NCBI GenBank assembly: GCA_013695265.1
Contig: JACDAU010000523.1
Span: 1-14,365, forward strand
Length of the DNA stretch: 14,365 nucleotides
Source of the DNA: Chloroflexia bacterium
Lineage (GTDB): Bacteria; Chloroflexota; Chloroflexia; Thermobaculales; Thermobaculaceae
Direction: 5' to 3'
Under the pieces are notes generated by a model that was not told where the DNA came from, did not search any database, and worked only from the letters and a program-made list of their open reading frames with translations. This document shows positions 6,125 through 13,097 of the stretch, piece by piece. Both the position numbers and the translations under genes were made by a program. Positions within the stretch are counted from its first letter, which is position 1. Each line of letters starts with the position of its first letter.

Positions 6125-6679
6125 ATGACTCCACGTTTGCGAGAACACTACAAGACGAACGCGGTGCCTCGGCTCACCGAGGTGTTCGGGTACACCAACT
6201 CGATGCAGGTGCCGACGATCCAGAAGGTCGTAATCAACGTCGGCCTTGGCGAGGCGCTGCAAAACTCGAAGGCGCTTGATGCTGCCGTGAGTGATCTCGC
6301 AGCGATCACCGGCCAGAAGCCGGTCGTCACCCGCGCGAAGAAGAGCATCGCCGCATTCAAGCTGCGCGAGGGCAACGCGATCGGCGCGATGGTGACCCTG
6401 CGTGGTAGCAGGGCGTGGGAGTTTCTTGATCGGCTGATCGGTATCTCCCTGCCGCAGATCCGCGACTTCCGGGGCGTGTCGAGCAACTCGTTCGATGGCC
6501 GGGGCAACTACACACTCGGGCTGCGAGAGCAGGTTATGTTCCCGGAGATCGACTATGACAAGGTGGACCGGGTGCGCGGGATGGAGATCAGCATCGTCAC
6601 TACGGCTCGCAACGATGAAGAGGGACGGCAACTGCTGGAGCTTTTGGGCATGCCCTTCCGTCGGCAGCAGGCAGCATAA
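6125..6679 (+). CDS. rplE: 50S ribosomal protein L5 (uL5)
   Basis: A 184-residue protein of normal length. It shows PRLREHYKTNAVPRLTEVFG at the N-terminus, IQKVVINVGLGEA (residues 32-44), TGQKPVVTRAKKSIAAFKLR (62-81), the GISLPQIRDFRG segment (106-117) and GMEISIVTTARNDEEGRQLL (152-171). L5 binds 5S rRNA and forms bridge B1b with S13 in the central protuberance. ATG at 6125 follows GAGGGGCTGAAAGAGA. The 16-nt gap from rplX holds no hairpin like the S8 binding site that controls rplE in E. coli, so that regulatory site is not evident here. Confidence 0.98.
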   Translation: MTPRLREHYKTNAVPRLTEVFGYTNSMQVPTIQKVVINVGLGEALQNSKALDAAVSDLAAITGQKPVVTRAKKSIAAFKLREGNAIGAMVTLRGSRAWEFLDRLIGISLPQIRDFRGVSSNSFDGRGNYTLGLREQVMFPEIDYDKVDRVRGMEISIVTTARNDEEGRQLLELLGMPFRRQQAA

Positions 6680-6693
6680 GGAGCTAGGGAAGA

Positions 6694-6879
6694 TTGGCTA
6701 AGACTTCGATGATTGTAAAGGCGGCGCGCAAGCAGAAGTTTCCCGTGCGGGTCCATAATCGCTGTGGACTGTGCGGGCGGCCACGGGCATATATGCGCAA
6801 GTTCGCCATGTGCCGGATCTGTTTCCGTGAACTTGCCTCGCGCGGCGAGGTTCCCGGCGTAACGAAGTCGAGCTGGTAG
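6694..6879 (+). CDS. rpsN: 30S ribosomal protein S14, zinc-binding (type Z) form
   Basis: A 61-residue protein, the short zinc form rather than the roughly 100-residue zinc-free form. Ligands are Cys24, Cys27, Cys40 and Cys43 (CGLC and CRIC). It shows AKTSMIVKAARKQKFPVR at the N-terminus and the ending ASRGEVPGVTKSSW, typical of type Z S14. It binds 16S rRNA in the 30S head near S3, S10 and S19. The TTG start at 6694 is preceded by AAGGAGCTAGGGA, a good SD. Bacteria with this form often hold a zinc-free paralog elsewhere that replaces it in zinc starvation; none is in this window. Confidence 0.97.
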   Translation: MAKTSMIVKAARKQKFPVRVHNRCGLCGRPRAYMRKFAMCRICFRELASRGEVPGVTKSSW

Positions 6880-6887
6880 GAGAGACG

Positions 6888-7289
6888 ATGCAGACCACTG
6901 ATCCAATTGCGGACATGCTTACTCGTATCCGCAACGCGAGCATGGCACGGCACCAGATGGTGACGATGCCGACCTCCCGTATGAAGCAAAATATCGCCGC
7001 AATACTTCAGCAAGAAGGGTATATCGGTGAGTATACGGTGAGCCCGAGCGAGGGCGTGCAGTCAAACCTGCAGGTCGAGTTGCTGTATGACCAGCAGCGT
7101 CAGCCGGGGATTCGGGGAATCCGGCGCGTGAGCAAGCCCGGCCTTCGGGTATACGCGAAGACGACAGAGTTGCCGCGCGTGCTTGGCGGTATTGGAACCT
7201 CTATTCTGTCCACGCCAAACGGTGTGGTCTCTGGTCGGCAAGCGCAGGCGCAGAAAGTGGGCGGTGAAGTTCTGTGCTACGTGTGGTAG
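6888..7289 (+). CDS. rpsH: 30S ribosomal protein S8 (uS8)
   Basis: A 133-residue protein of normal length. It starts MQTTDPIADMLTRIRNAS and has a two-domain layout with GIRGIRRVSKPGLRVY in the middle. It ends in the signature STPNGVVSGRQAQ followed by VGGEVLCYVW. S8 is a primary binder of helix 21 of 16S rRNA in the platform. In E. coli it represses part of the spc operon by binding at rplE; no matching site is evident here. ATG at 6888 follows GGTAGGAGAGACG, a strong SD with good spacing, 8 nt after rpsN. Confidence 0.98.
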   Translation: MQTTDPIADMLTRIRNASMARHQMVTMPTSRMKQNIAAILQQEGYIGEYTVSPSEGVQSNLQVELLYDQQRQPGIRGIRRVSKPGLRVYAKTTELPRVLGGIGTSILSTPNGVVSGRQAQAQKVGGEVLCYVW

Positions 7290-7317
7290 TACGGAAGGGA
7301 GTGGAGGGAACGACAAG

Positions 7318-7869
7318 ATGTCGCGCATAGGTTATTCGCCCATCCCGGTACCGGACACCGTCGAGGTTACTCTCGCGGACCGTTCGGTTCACGTCAAGGG
7401 ACCGAAGGGCGAGTTGTCCCAGGTGCTTGTCGGTGAGTTGGAAGTCGTCCGCAACGATGGGACGCTGGAAGTGCGCCGCACCTCCGAGGAGAAGTTTCAC
7501 CGCTCGCTGCATGGCTTGACGCGCACGCTCATCAACAACATGGTGGTCGGGGTGACGACCGGTTTTCGCCGGGATCTCGAGATCAGCGGCGTAGGGTATC
7601 GGGCCGCGCAAGAGGGCAAGACGCTCGTGCTGTCCGTCGGGTACTCACACCAGGTGCGAATGCAGCCACCCGAGGGCATCAGCTACGTGGTGGAAAGCCC
7701 GACCAGGGTCAGCGTCCAAGGCATCGACAAGCAACTCGTCGGCGAGCAGGCGGCGAAGATCCGCCAGGTTCGCAAGCCGGAACCGTATAAGGGCAAGGGC
7801 ATTCGGTATTCGGATGAGGTGGTACGCCGCAAGGCGGGCAAGGCTGGCAAGACCGGCGGCCGCAAATAA
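7318..7869 (+). CDS. rplF: 50S ribosomal protein L6 (uL6)
   Basis: A 183-residue protein. It begins MSRIGYSPIPVPDTVEV and contains VKGPKGEL (residues 26-33), LINNMVVGVTTGF (71-83), LEISGVGYRAA (87-97) and the signature PEPYKGKGIRY (154-164). It ends in a basic Gly/Lys tail. L6 sits near the factor-binding stalk base and sarcin-ricin loop. The frame is open upstream into rpsH, but the ATG at 7318 is the proper start. It gives the family N-terminus and has GGAGGG (7303-7308) 9 nt upstream. The 28-nt gap from rpsH holds only this SD. Confidence 0.97.
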   Translation: MSRIGYSPIPVPDTVEVTLADRSVHVKGPKGELSQVLVGELEVVRNDGTLEVRRTSEEKFHRSLHGLTRTLINNMVVGVTTGFRRDLEISGVGYRAAQEGKTLVLSVGYSHQVRMQPPEGISYVVESPTRVSVQGIDKQLVGEQAAKIRQVRKPEPYKGKGIRYSDEVVRRKAGKAGKTGGRK

Positions 7870-7888
7870 GCTGGGGTGGGAGAATAGT

Positions 7889-8260
7889 ATGAGGCGCAGG
7901 ACTCCAAGGAACATCACGGCACGCAAGAAGCGGCACTTTCGGGTGCGTGGCCGCGTCGGCGGCACCGTCGAGCGGCCACGCTTGAACGTATTTCGCAGTG
8001 GCCGGCACATCTACGCGCAGGTGATTGACGATACGAAGGGCCATACACTTGCGGCCGCTTCGACGCTTGATGCCGCGATCAAGGAACAGATGAAGGATCT
8101 GAAAATGGTCGACGAGGCCCGGCACGTGGGCGTCCTTGTCGGACAACGCGCACAGGAGCAGGGGGTGACCAAAGTTGTGTTCGACCGCGGCGGCTGGCAG
8201 TATCACGGCCGCGTTCAAGCGCTTGCCGAGGGAGCCCGCGAGAGCGGTCTCGATTTCTAG
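7889..8260 (+). CDS. rplR: 50S ribosomal protein L18 (uL18)
   Basis: A 123-residue protein of normal length. A basic N-terminus (MRRRTPRNITARKKRHFRVR) is followed by ERPRLNVFRSGRHIYAQVID (residues 28-47), GVLVGQRAQEQGVTKVVFDR, and the ending YHGRVQALAEGARESGLDF. L18 binds 5S rRNA with L5 in the central protuberance. The frame runs 25 codons further upstream into rplF, but ATG at 7889 gives the family start and sits after GGGGTGGGAG. It lies 19 nt after rplF and 9 nt before rpsE. Confidence 0.97.
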   Translation: MRRRTPRNITARKKRHFRVRGRVGGTVERPRLNVFRSGRHIYAQVIDDTKGHTLAAASTLDAAIKEQMKDLKMVDEARHVGVLVGQRAQEQGVTKVVFDRGGWQYHGRVQALAEGARESGLDF

Positions 8261-8269
8261 GAGGTCCAT

Positions 8270-8779
8270 GTGGCGCGTAACAATCCAGGCGAATCAGAGA
8301 ACCTGACTGAGCGAGTCGTGCAGATTAATCGTGTCGCCAAGGTCGTGAAGGGCGGTCGGCGGTTCAGCTTCAGTTCCGTCGTGGTGATCGGTGATGGCCA
8401 CGGCCACGTCGGCGCTGGCATCGGTCGCGCCGGTGAAGTGCCAGAGTCCATCAGAAAGGGTGTGGAGGACGCTAAGAAGCACATGGTGCGCGTCCCGCTC
8501 AAAGGTGGCACGCTGCCCCACGAGGTGACCGTGAACTTTGGCGCGTCCCGGGTGATGATGAAGCCGGCCTCGCCCGGTACGGGCGTGATCGCGGGCGGTG
8601 GCGTCCGGGCGGTCATGGAGGCGGCGGGTGTGCGCGATGTGCTCACCAAGTCGCTCGGCAGCAACAATCCGGTAAACGTGGTACGCGCGACTCTAAAGGG
8701 GCTCGAGCAAATGCGCCCGTTGAACCGGGCCGGCAGGATGAGCAATCGGCAACCCGTACAGTCCACGGAGAACGCGTAA
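8270..8779 (+). CDS. rpsE: 30S ribosomal protein S5 (uS5)
   Basis: A 169-residue protein. The double-stranded RNA-binding-like N-domain holds INRVAKVVKGGRRFSFSSVV (residues 19-38) and GDGHGHVGAGIGRAGEVPES. The C-domain holds GTGVIAGGGVRAVMEAAGVR and DVLTKSLGSNNPVNVVRATL. S5 forms the mRNA entry channel with S3 and S4 and affects decoding accuracy. The GTG start at 8270 comes after AGGAGGTCC, which begins within the end of rplR. An ATG at 8268 is in another frame and encodes nothing plausible. The stop abuts the rpmD ATG with no gap. Confidence 0.98.
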   Translation: MARNNPGESENLTERVVQINRVAKVVKGGRRFSFSSVVVIGDGHGHVGAGIGRAGEVPESIRKGVEDAKKHMVRVPLKGGTLPHEVTVNFGASRVMMKPASPGTGVIAGGGVRAVMEAAGVRDVLTKSLGSNNPVNVVRATLKGLEQMRPLNRAGRMSNRQPVQSTENA

Positions 8780-8974
8780 ATGGCAGCGACGTTGCGTATT
8801 ACGCTCAAGCGTTCCACCATCGGGCGTCCGCCGAATCAGCGCGCTACGGTGCGATCACTCGGCCTGCGCCGGATCAATCATACCGTCGAGCAGCAGGACA
8901 CGCCGTCCGTGCGCGGAATGGTGCGCACGGTTCAACACCTCGTCGCCGTCGAAGAGATGCAGGCGTCCGGGTAA
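8780..8974 (+). CDS. rpmD: 50S ribosomal protein L30 (uL30)
   Basis: A 64-residue protein. LRITLKRSTIGRPPNQRATV (residues 5-24) followed by RSLGLRRINHTVEQQDTPSV (25-44) and the C-terminal MVRTVQHLVAVEE is the compact bacterial L30 fold. L30 is a small 50S surface protein present in only part of bacteria, so its presence here in spc order is informative but not diagnostic. The ATG at 8780 directly follows the rpsE stop, with SD-like GGAG within the last codons of rpsE. Strong coupling to S5 translation is likely. Confidence 0.96.
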   Translation: MAATLRITLKRSTIGRPPNQRATVRSLGLRRINHTVEQQDTPSVRGMVRTVQHLVAVEEMQASG

Positions 8975-8999
8975 CACATGCATCTTCTGGGAGATATTG

Positions 9000-9515
9000 A
9001 TGAAGCACAATGAACTGTCAGCGCCGGAGGGCGCGACCAGAGTCCGAAAGCGCGTCGGGCGGGGCTACGGTTCCGGCCATGGAAAGACGTCCGGTCGAGG
9101 GCAGAAGGGACAGAACTCGCGCACGGGCGGAGGCGTCCGCATCGGGTTCGAAGGCGGACAGAGCCCGCTAATCTTGCGCATGCCGTACAAGCGTGGGTTC
9201 ACGAACTTCTTCAAGACGGAGTGGCAAATACTCAACGTCGGTGATCTTGCGCAACTGGATTCCTCGACTGAGATCACGCCCGAGACGCTGTTGGCGTCTG
9301 GCCTCGTCGCGCACAAAAAGGCCTCGACGCAGGACTTTCGCGTCAAGCTCCTGGCCAACGGTGAGGTGACCGCGCCCCTGACCGTGCGCGTACATCGGGC
9401 ATCCGTGAGCGCGCGCGCGAAGATCGAGGCTGCTGGCGGCACGCTTGAGGAGATTGAGCCTGCGGCTGTTGACGTCGACGAGGCATTGGTGCCTGCTGGC
9501 GAGGTGTCCTCCTAA
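9000..9515 (+). CDS. rplO: 50S ribosomal protein L15 (uL15)
   Basis: A 171-residue protein. The glycine-rich N-terminal arm (RKRVGRGYGSGHGKTSGRGQ then KGQNSRTGGGVRIGFEGGQ) is the L15 hallmark. It leads into a globular domain with RMPYKRGFTNFF and the C-terminal SARAKIEAAGGTLEE. L15 helps late 50S folding. I choose the ATG at 9000 over the adjacent TTG at 8997, since GGGAG (8989-8993) is 6 nt from the ATG. The C-terminus carries a short acidic tail. The TAA overlaps the secY ATG by one base (TAATG). Confidence 0.97.
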   Translation: MKHNELSAPEGATRVRKRVGRGYGSGHGKTSGRGQKGQNSRTGGGVRIGFEGGQSPLILRMPYKRGFTNFFKTEWQILNVGDLAQLDSSTEITPETLLASGLVAHKKASTQDFRVKLLANGEVTAPLTVRVHRASVSARAKIEAAGGTLEEIEPAAVDVDEALVPAGEVSS

Positions 9516-10822
9516 TGCTCCAAGCATTGGCCAATGCCTGGCGGATCCCCGACCTCCGCCGGAAGATCCTGTTTACACTGGGGATACTCGTTATCTTCCG
9601 GATGCTTGCACAGATCACGCTACCCGGCATCGATATAGAAGCGCTACGCCAGGTCTTCGAGGACAATGAGGTACTTAACCTGCTCAACGTCTTCTCGGGC
9701 GGCACGTTGAGCACCTTCTCTGTTGTGGCGATGGGTGTGTACCCGTACATCACGGCAAGCATTATCATGCAGTTGCTCGTCCCGATTATCCCCCGGCTGA
9801 CCGAACTGTCCAAGGAGGGCGGCGAGCAGGGGCGCAACCGAATCAATCGATATACGCATTACTTGACGGTTCCGCTGGCCGCACTGCAAGGCTACGGTCA
9901 GGCGACGCTACTCAGCACAAGTTCGCCCCCGGTGGTCGCCGAGTTTGGCTTGTTCGGTCCGGCATGGCTCACGACGCTTTCGCTCGTCATTACGATGACA
10001 GCGGGCACGATGCTCTTAGTGTGGATGGGCGAGCTGATCACCGAGCAGGGGATCGGCAACGGTATCTCGATCCTGATTTTCGGAGGCATCGTGGCTCAAC
10101 TCCCGACGCTCGCCGGCAATGTCTTATCCGGGGGTAGTGCTTTCGCAAGCTTCTTCCAGGTGGTCGCGATCATCGCGATAACGCTGATTACGATAGTGGG
10201 GATCGTCCTGATCACGGTCGGCGAGCGACGGATACCTGTGCAGTACGCGCGCCGCGTCCGAGGCAACCGCGTCGTCCGTGGCGGCGGGAGCACGCATATC
10301 CCGCTGAAGGTGAACTACGCGGGCATGATCCCGCTGATCTTCGCGCTCTCAATCATGATCTTCCCCGCCACACTGGCCTCGTTTTTCCGGAACGCCCGGA
10401 CAGAATGGGTGCGGTCGACAGCGCAGTTTGTCGAGCGGGTCGCCAACCCAGGCGCCACGCTGTATCAGTTGACGTTCTTCGTGATGGTAGTGCTGTTCAC
10501 GTACTTTTACACCCTCGTCATCTTCCAGCAGCAGAACATACCGGAGAACCTGCAGCGGCAGGGCGGCTTTATTCCGGGAATCCGGCCAGGGCCGAACACC
10601 GCGCGATACCTGCAGCGCGTGCTAAATCGCATCACGTTGATCGGCGCCCTGTTCCTTGGTCTGGTGGCGATTCTGCCGTGGATCGTGGGGCTGCTCATCC
10701 AGTCGCCGAACGTACTTATTAGCAGCACGTCTCTGCTGATCGTCGTTGGCGTCGCCATCGATACGATGCGGCAACTTGAGGCGCAGCTTCTTATGCGCAA
10801 CTACGAGGGCTTTATCAAGTAG
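9515..10822 (+). CDS. secY: Protein translocase channel subunit SecY
   Basis: A 435-residue integral membrane protein forming the SecYEG channel for Sec-dependent export and membrane insertion. Hydrophobic segments recur along its length in the pattern of the ten SecY helices; the first (about residues 18-38) is preceded by AWRIPDLRRKI. Conserved marks are YPYITASIIMQLL with the following PRLTELSKEG, EQGIGNGISILIF, QYARRVRGNRVVRGG, and the cytoplasmic loop FIPGIRPG with Arg357, needed for SecA function in E. coli. It ends MRNYEGFIK. Its start overlaps the rplO stop, and a small GAGG-TGT-CCTC inverted repeat (9501-9511) covers the SD. Confidence 0.98.
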   Translation: MLQALANAWRIPDLRRKILFTLGILVIFRMLAQITLPGIDIEALRQVFEDNEVLNLLNVFSGGTLSTFSVVAMGVYPYITASIIMQLLVPIIPRLTELSKEGGEQGRNRINRYTHYLTVPLAALQGYGQATLLSTSSPPVVAEFGLFGPAWLTTLSLVITMTAGTMLLVWMGELITEQGIGNGISILIFGGIVAQLPTLAGNVLSGGSAFASFFQVVAIIAITLITIVGIVLITVGERRIPVQYARRVRGNRVVRGGGSTHIPLKVNYAGMIPLIFALSIMIFPATLASFFRNARTEWVRSTAQFVERVANPGATLYQLTFFVMVVLFTYFYTLVIFQQQNIPENLQRQGGFIPGIRPGPNTARYLQRVLNRITLIGALFLGLVAILPWIVGLLIQSPNVLISSTSLLIVVGVAIDTMRQLEAQLLMRNYEGFIK

Positions 10823-10835
10823 TGGGTCGGCACGC

Positions 10836-11495
10836 GTGAACATCATACTGCTCGGGCCACAAGGGTCGGGGAAGGGAACCCAGGCCTCGCTACTGAACGC
10901 GCGCATCGGCGTGGTGCAGGTGGCGAGCGGGGATGTCCTGCGGGCCGCGATTCAGTCAGCAACCCCGCTTGGCATTGAGGCGAAGACCTATTACGATGCT
11001 GGCGATCTGGTGCCGGATGCGATCGTAATCGGGCTGCTTATCGAGGCGATTGACCAGGTGCCGGATGGGACGGACGTGCTGCTGGACGGGTTCCCGCGTA
11101 CGGTCGCCCAGGCCCAGGCGCTAGACGCGGCGCTTGCAGAGCGCGGGAGCCCGGTCGAGAAGGTAGTGGAACTGCGTCTGCCCCTGAGTGTGGCCAAGGA
11201 GCGCCTCTCCGGCAGGCTCGTGTGCCGCACCTGTGGCGCGGTTTACAACGAGCGTACTCGGCCTCCAACAGTGGCTGGGGTATGCGATATCGATGGGAGT
11301 CCGCTGTACCAGCGCGCGGACGATTATCCTGAGGCTATAGAGAAACGCTTGCGGATCTGGGAGCGGGAAAACGACGCGCTCGTCGCTTACTACGAGAGCA
11401 AGGGCATTCTGGAGTCGGTTGACGCACAGGGCGCGCCGGAGATTGTAATGACGCATTTGCTCGCGGTTTTAGCGCCTGCTGGCGCGTCGGCGTGA
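10836..11495 (+). CDS. adk: Adenylate kinase, zinc-LID type
   Basis: A 219-residue cytoplasmic enzyme interconverting ATP + AMP and 2 ADP. The P-loop is GPQGSGKGT (residues 7-15), the AMP-binding part includes ASGDVLRAAI (30-39), and DGFPRT is at 84-89. The LID carries Cys130, Cys133, Cys150 and Asp153, the zinc ligand set known from Bacillus adenylate kinase and associated with heat stability. QRADDYPEAIEKRL follows. The frame is open 30 codons upstream into secY, but GTG at 10836 gives the family start MNIILLG. The SD is weak (GTGGG). It lies 13 nt after secY, as in many Gram-positive and other non-enteric bacteria. Confidence 0.98.
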   Translation: MNIILLGPQGSGKGTQASLLNARIGVVQVASGDVLRAAIQSATPLGIEAKTYYDAGDLVPDAIVIGLLIEAIDQVPDGTDVLLDGFPRTVAQAQALDAALAERGSPVEKVVELRLPLSVAKERLSGRLVCRTCGAVYNERTRPPTVAGVCDIDGSPLYQRADDYPEAIEKRLRIWERENDALVAYYESKGILESVDAQGAPEIVMTHLLAVLAPAGASA

Positions 11496-11517
11496 ACGCG
11501 TCATCGGAAGAGGGATT

Positions 11518-12264
11518 TTGGGTATAATAGTCAAGTCGCGCGCCGAATTGGCGATCATGAGGCACGCGGGTACTGTTCTGCGCGATCTGTTTGCTGAGCT
11601 GGTTACAGTTATTCGGCCCGGTATGACCACCGGCGAACTGGATGCGTACATAGAACGGGCAATTATTGACCGGGGATGCCGCCCTTCGTTCAAGAACTTG
11701 TACGGCTTCCCCGGTTCGGCGTGCATAAGTGTGAACGACGAGGTCGTGCATGGCATCCCTGGGAGCAGGGTAATCGAGGAGGGCGACGTCGTCAAGGTCG
11801 ATGTAGGAGCGCTGGTTGATGGCTACCATGCGGATGCGGCCCGTACGTATCCGGTAGGCACAATCAGCGGGGAGGCCGAGCGTCTGTTGGCCACGACGCG
11901 TGCCGCGCTTGAAGCGGGGCTTTCGCAGGCGCTGCCGGGTAACCGCGTGGCGCACATCTCCTCGGCCGTACAAGCGGTCGTAGAAGAGGCGGGATACGCG
12001 GTGGTGCGCGATTACGTCGGGCATGGGGTCGGGCGCGATCTGCACGAAGACCCGCAGGTTCCGAATTTTGCGAGCGGCGGCTACTCGCCACTGCTGCGCG
12101 TTGGCATGACCCTCGCGGTGGAGCCGATGGTGAACGCTGGCACGGCTCACGTGATCGTGGGGGACGACAAGTGGACGGTAAGCACGAGAGACGGCGCGCT
12201 CTCGGCGAACTACGAGGACACGGTGGCCGTCACCGAGCATGGTCCATACGTGCTGACCCGGTAA
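11518..12264 (+). CDS. map: Methionine aminopeptidase, type I
   Basis: A 248-residue metalloenzyme that removes the N-terminal Met from nascent proteins at the tunnel exit. Metal ligands are visible: Asp95 and Asp106 (VDVGALVDGYHADAART), His169 (GHGVG), Glu202 (VEPM) and Glu233 (YEDT). His78 (VVHGIPG) matches the catalytic His79 of E. coli. No N-terminal zinc-finger or SH3 linker is present, so it is the short type Ia form. The only plausible start is TTG at 11518; AGAGGG at 11509-11514 lies just 3 nt away, while GGAAG is 7 nt away, so initiation may be inefficient. It lies 22 nt after adk. Confidence 0.97.
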   Translation: MGIIVKSRAELAIMRHAGTVLRDLFAELVTVIRPGMTTGELDAYIERAIIDRGCRPSFKNLYGFPGSACISVNDEVVHGIPGSRVIEEGDVVKVDVGALVDGYHADAARTYPVGTISGEAERLLATTRAALEAGLSQALPGNRVAHISSAVQAVVEEAGYAVVRDYVGHGVGRDLHEDPQVPNFASGGYSPLLRVGMTLAVEPMVNAGTAHVIVGDDKWTVSTRDGALSANYEDTVAVTEHGPYVLTR

Positions 12265-12281
12265 GACGGTAAGGAGGATAC

Positions 12282-12503
12282 TTGTCCAAGAAGAAGGATG
12301 CGATTGAGGTTGAGGGTAAGGTTATTGAGCCCTTGCCGAACGCGATGTTCCGGGTTGAACTGGACAATGGCCACGAGGTGCTGGCGCACATCTCCGGCAA
12401 GATACGGTTGAACTTCATTCGTATCCTGCCGGGGGATCGGGTGCTGGTGGAGTTGTCTCCGTATGACCTTACACGTGGCCGGATCACGTATCGATACCGG
12501 TAG
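12282..12503 (+). CDS. infA: Translation initiation factor IF-1
   Basis: A 73-residue S1/OB-fold protein. DAIEVEGKVIEPLPNAMFRV (residues 6-25), LDNGHEVLAHISGKIRLNFI (27-46), ILPGDRVLVELSPYDLTRGR (48-67) and the ending ITYRYR are near-perfect family matches. IF-1 occupies the ribosomal A site during initiation, with IF-2 and IF-3. The TTG start at 12282 is preceded by AAGGAGG (12271-12277), with a short 4-nt spacing. An initiation factor using a non-AUG start is notable but common in this cluster, where 13 of 30 starts are non-ATG. Confidence 0.98.
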   Translation: MSKKKDAIEVEGKVIEPLPNAMFRVELDNGHEVLAHISGKIRLNFIRILPGDRVLVELSPYDLTRGRITYRYR

Positions 12504-12516
12504 CGCGGCGAATGGC

Positions 12517-12551
12517 GAGCGAAGAACGATGAAGGAGCGAGGAACGTGAAG
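12517..12551 (+). repeat. Imperfect tandem duplication at the rpmJ start
   Basis: Two adjacent units, 12517-12534 (GAGCGAAGAACGATGAAG) and 12535-12551 (GAGCGAGGAACGTGAAG), differ by one substitution and one single-base deletion. The second unit carries the GTG start of rpmJ; the first holds ATG at the equivalent place. The AAGGAG used as the rpmJ SD (12532-12537) spans the unit junction. It looks like a local duplication of the ribosome-binding and start region. Confidence 0.7.
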
Positions 12552-12659
12552 GTACGAGCATCAGTGAAGGTGCGATGCGAGAAGTGCAAGGTCATCAAGC
12601 GGAACGGCCGTGTCATGGTGATCTGCACGAATCCGCGCCACAAGCAGCGGCAGGGCTAA
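12546..12659 (+). CDS. rpmJ: 50S ribosomal protein L36 (bL36), zinc form
   Basis: A 37-residue protein, the standard length. It begins MKVRASVKVRCEKCKVIKRN and ends VMVICTNPRHKQRQG. The zinc ligands Cys11, Cys14, Cys27 and His32 are all present, so it is the zinc-bound (C+) form. L36 binds late in 50S assembly. The start is GTG at 12546, with AAGGAG at 12532-12537 8 nt upstream. The 42-nt gap from infA is purine-rich and contains the tandem duplication plus two tiny overlapping reading frames, the last of which overlaps this start as GTGA. The infA-rpmJ-rpsM order is standard. Confidence 0.97.
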   Translation: MKVRASVKVRCEKCKVIKRNGRVMVICTNPRHKQRQG

Positions 12660-12671
12660 AGGGGTATATCG

Positions 12672-13043
12672 ATGGCAAGAATCGTAGGAGTTGACCTCCC
12701 CCGTGACAAGCGGTCGGTGATCGCACTGACGTACATCTATGGTATCGGTCCGACATCGAGCAAGCGCATTCTGGAGCAGACGCAAGTCAGCGCTGACACA
12801 CGCATCAAGGATCTGACGGAGGAGGAGGTAGCGAGGCTGCGCGAGGTGATCGACCGCGAGTTTGTCACTGAGGGCGACTTGCGGCGGGAAGTGAACCTCA
12901 ACATCAAGCGGCTGATGGAGATCGGCTGCTACCGAGGGCTGCGCCACCGCAGGAACCTGCCGGTGCACGGACAGCGTACCAAGACCAACGCGCGCCAGCG
13001 ACGTGGCGCACGGCGCACGGTCGGTGCACGGCGCAAGAAGTAA
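12672..13043 (+). CDS. rpsM: 30S ribosomal protein S13 (uS13)
   Basis: A 123-residue protein of normal length. It begins MARIVGVDLPRDKRSVIALT, has the helix-two-turn-helix element YIYGIGPTSSKRIL (residues 21-34), and ends in the signature GLRHRRNLPVHGQRTKTNAR with a Lys/Arg-rich tail. S13 lies in the 30S head, contacts P-site tRNA through its tail and bridges to L5. ATG at 12672 comes after AAAGGGG, an SD formed at the rpmJ stop. The 12-nt leader is too short for the pseudoknot through which S4 controls the alpha operon in E. coli. Confidence 0.98.
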   Translation: MARIVGVDLPRDKRSVIALTYIYGIGPTSSKRILEQTQVSADTRIKDLTEEEVARLREVIDREFVTEGDLRREVNLNIKRLMEIGCYRGLRHRRNLPVHGQRTKTNARQRRGARRTVGARRKK

Positions 13044-13060
13044 GAACGGTATTCGTCGCA

Positions 13061-13077
13061 GAGCGGGCATAGCGCTC
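13061..13077 (+). other. Small inverted repeat in the rpsM-rpsK spacer
   Basis: GAGCG (13061-13065) pairs with CGCTC (13073-13077) around a 7-nt loop inside the 54-nt rpsM-rpsK gap. It is not followed by a T run. With only five base pairs it may be chance; otherwise it is a minor processing or pausing hairpin. The rpsK SD (TTGGAGGAAG) lies downstream and outside it. Confidence 0.3.
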
Positions 13078-13097
13078 GTGTACAGCTTGGAGGAAGA

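Noticed and set aside
7183..7317. N-terminal extension of L6 inside rpsH
   Set aside because: The frame is open, but the encoded residues do not resemble L6, and ATG 7318 has a strong SD and the family N-terminus.
10746..10835. N-terminal extension of adenylate kinase inside secY
   Set aside because: GTG 10836 gives the exact family start (MNIILLG). The upstream residues are a shadow of secY.
11523..11528. TATAAT at the beginning of map as a promoter
   Set aside because: It lies inside the coding start, no -35 is found at suitable spacing, and no start codon is placed for a leaderless mRNA. It is probably codon choice (Gly-Ile-Ile).
12660..12671. S4-binding pseudoknot before rpsM
   Set aside because: Only 12 nt separate rpmJ and rpsM, and no pairing pattern of that kind is visible.
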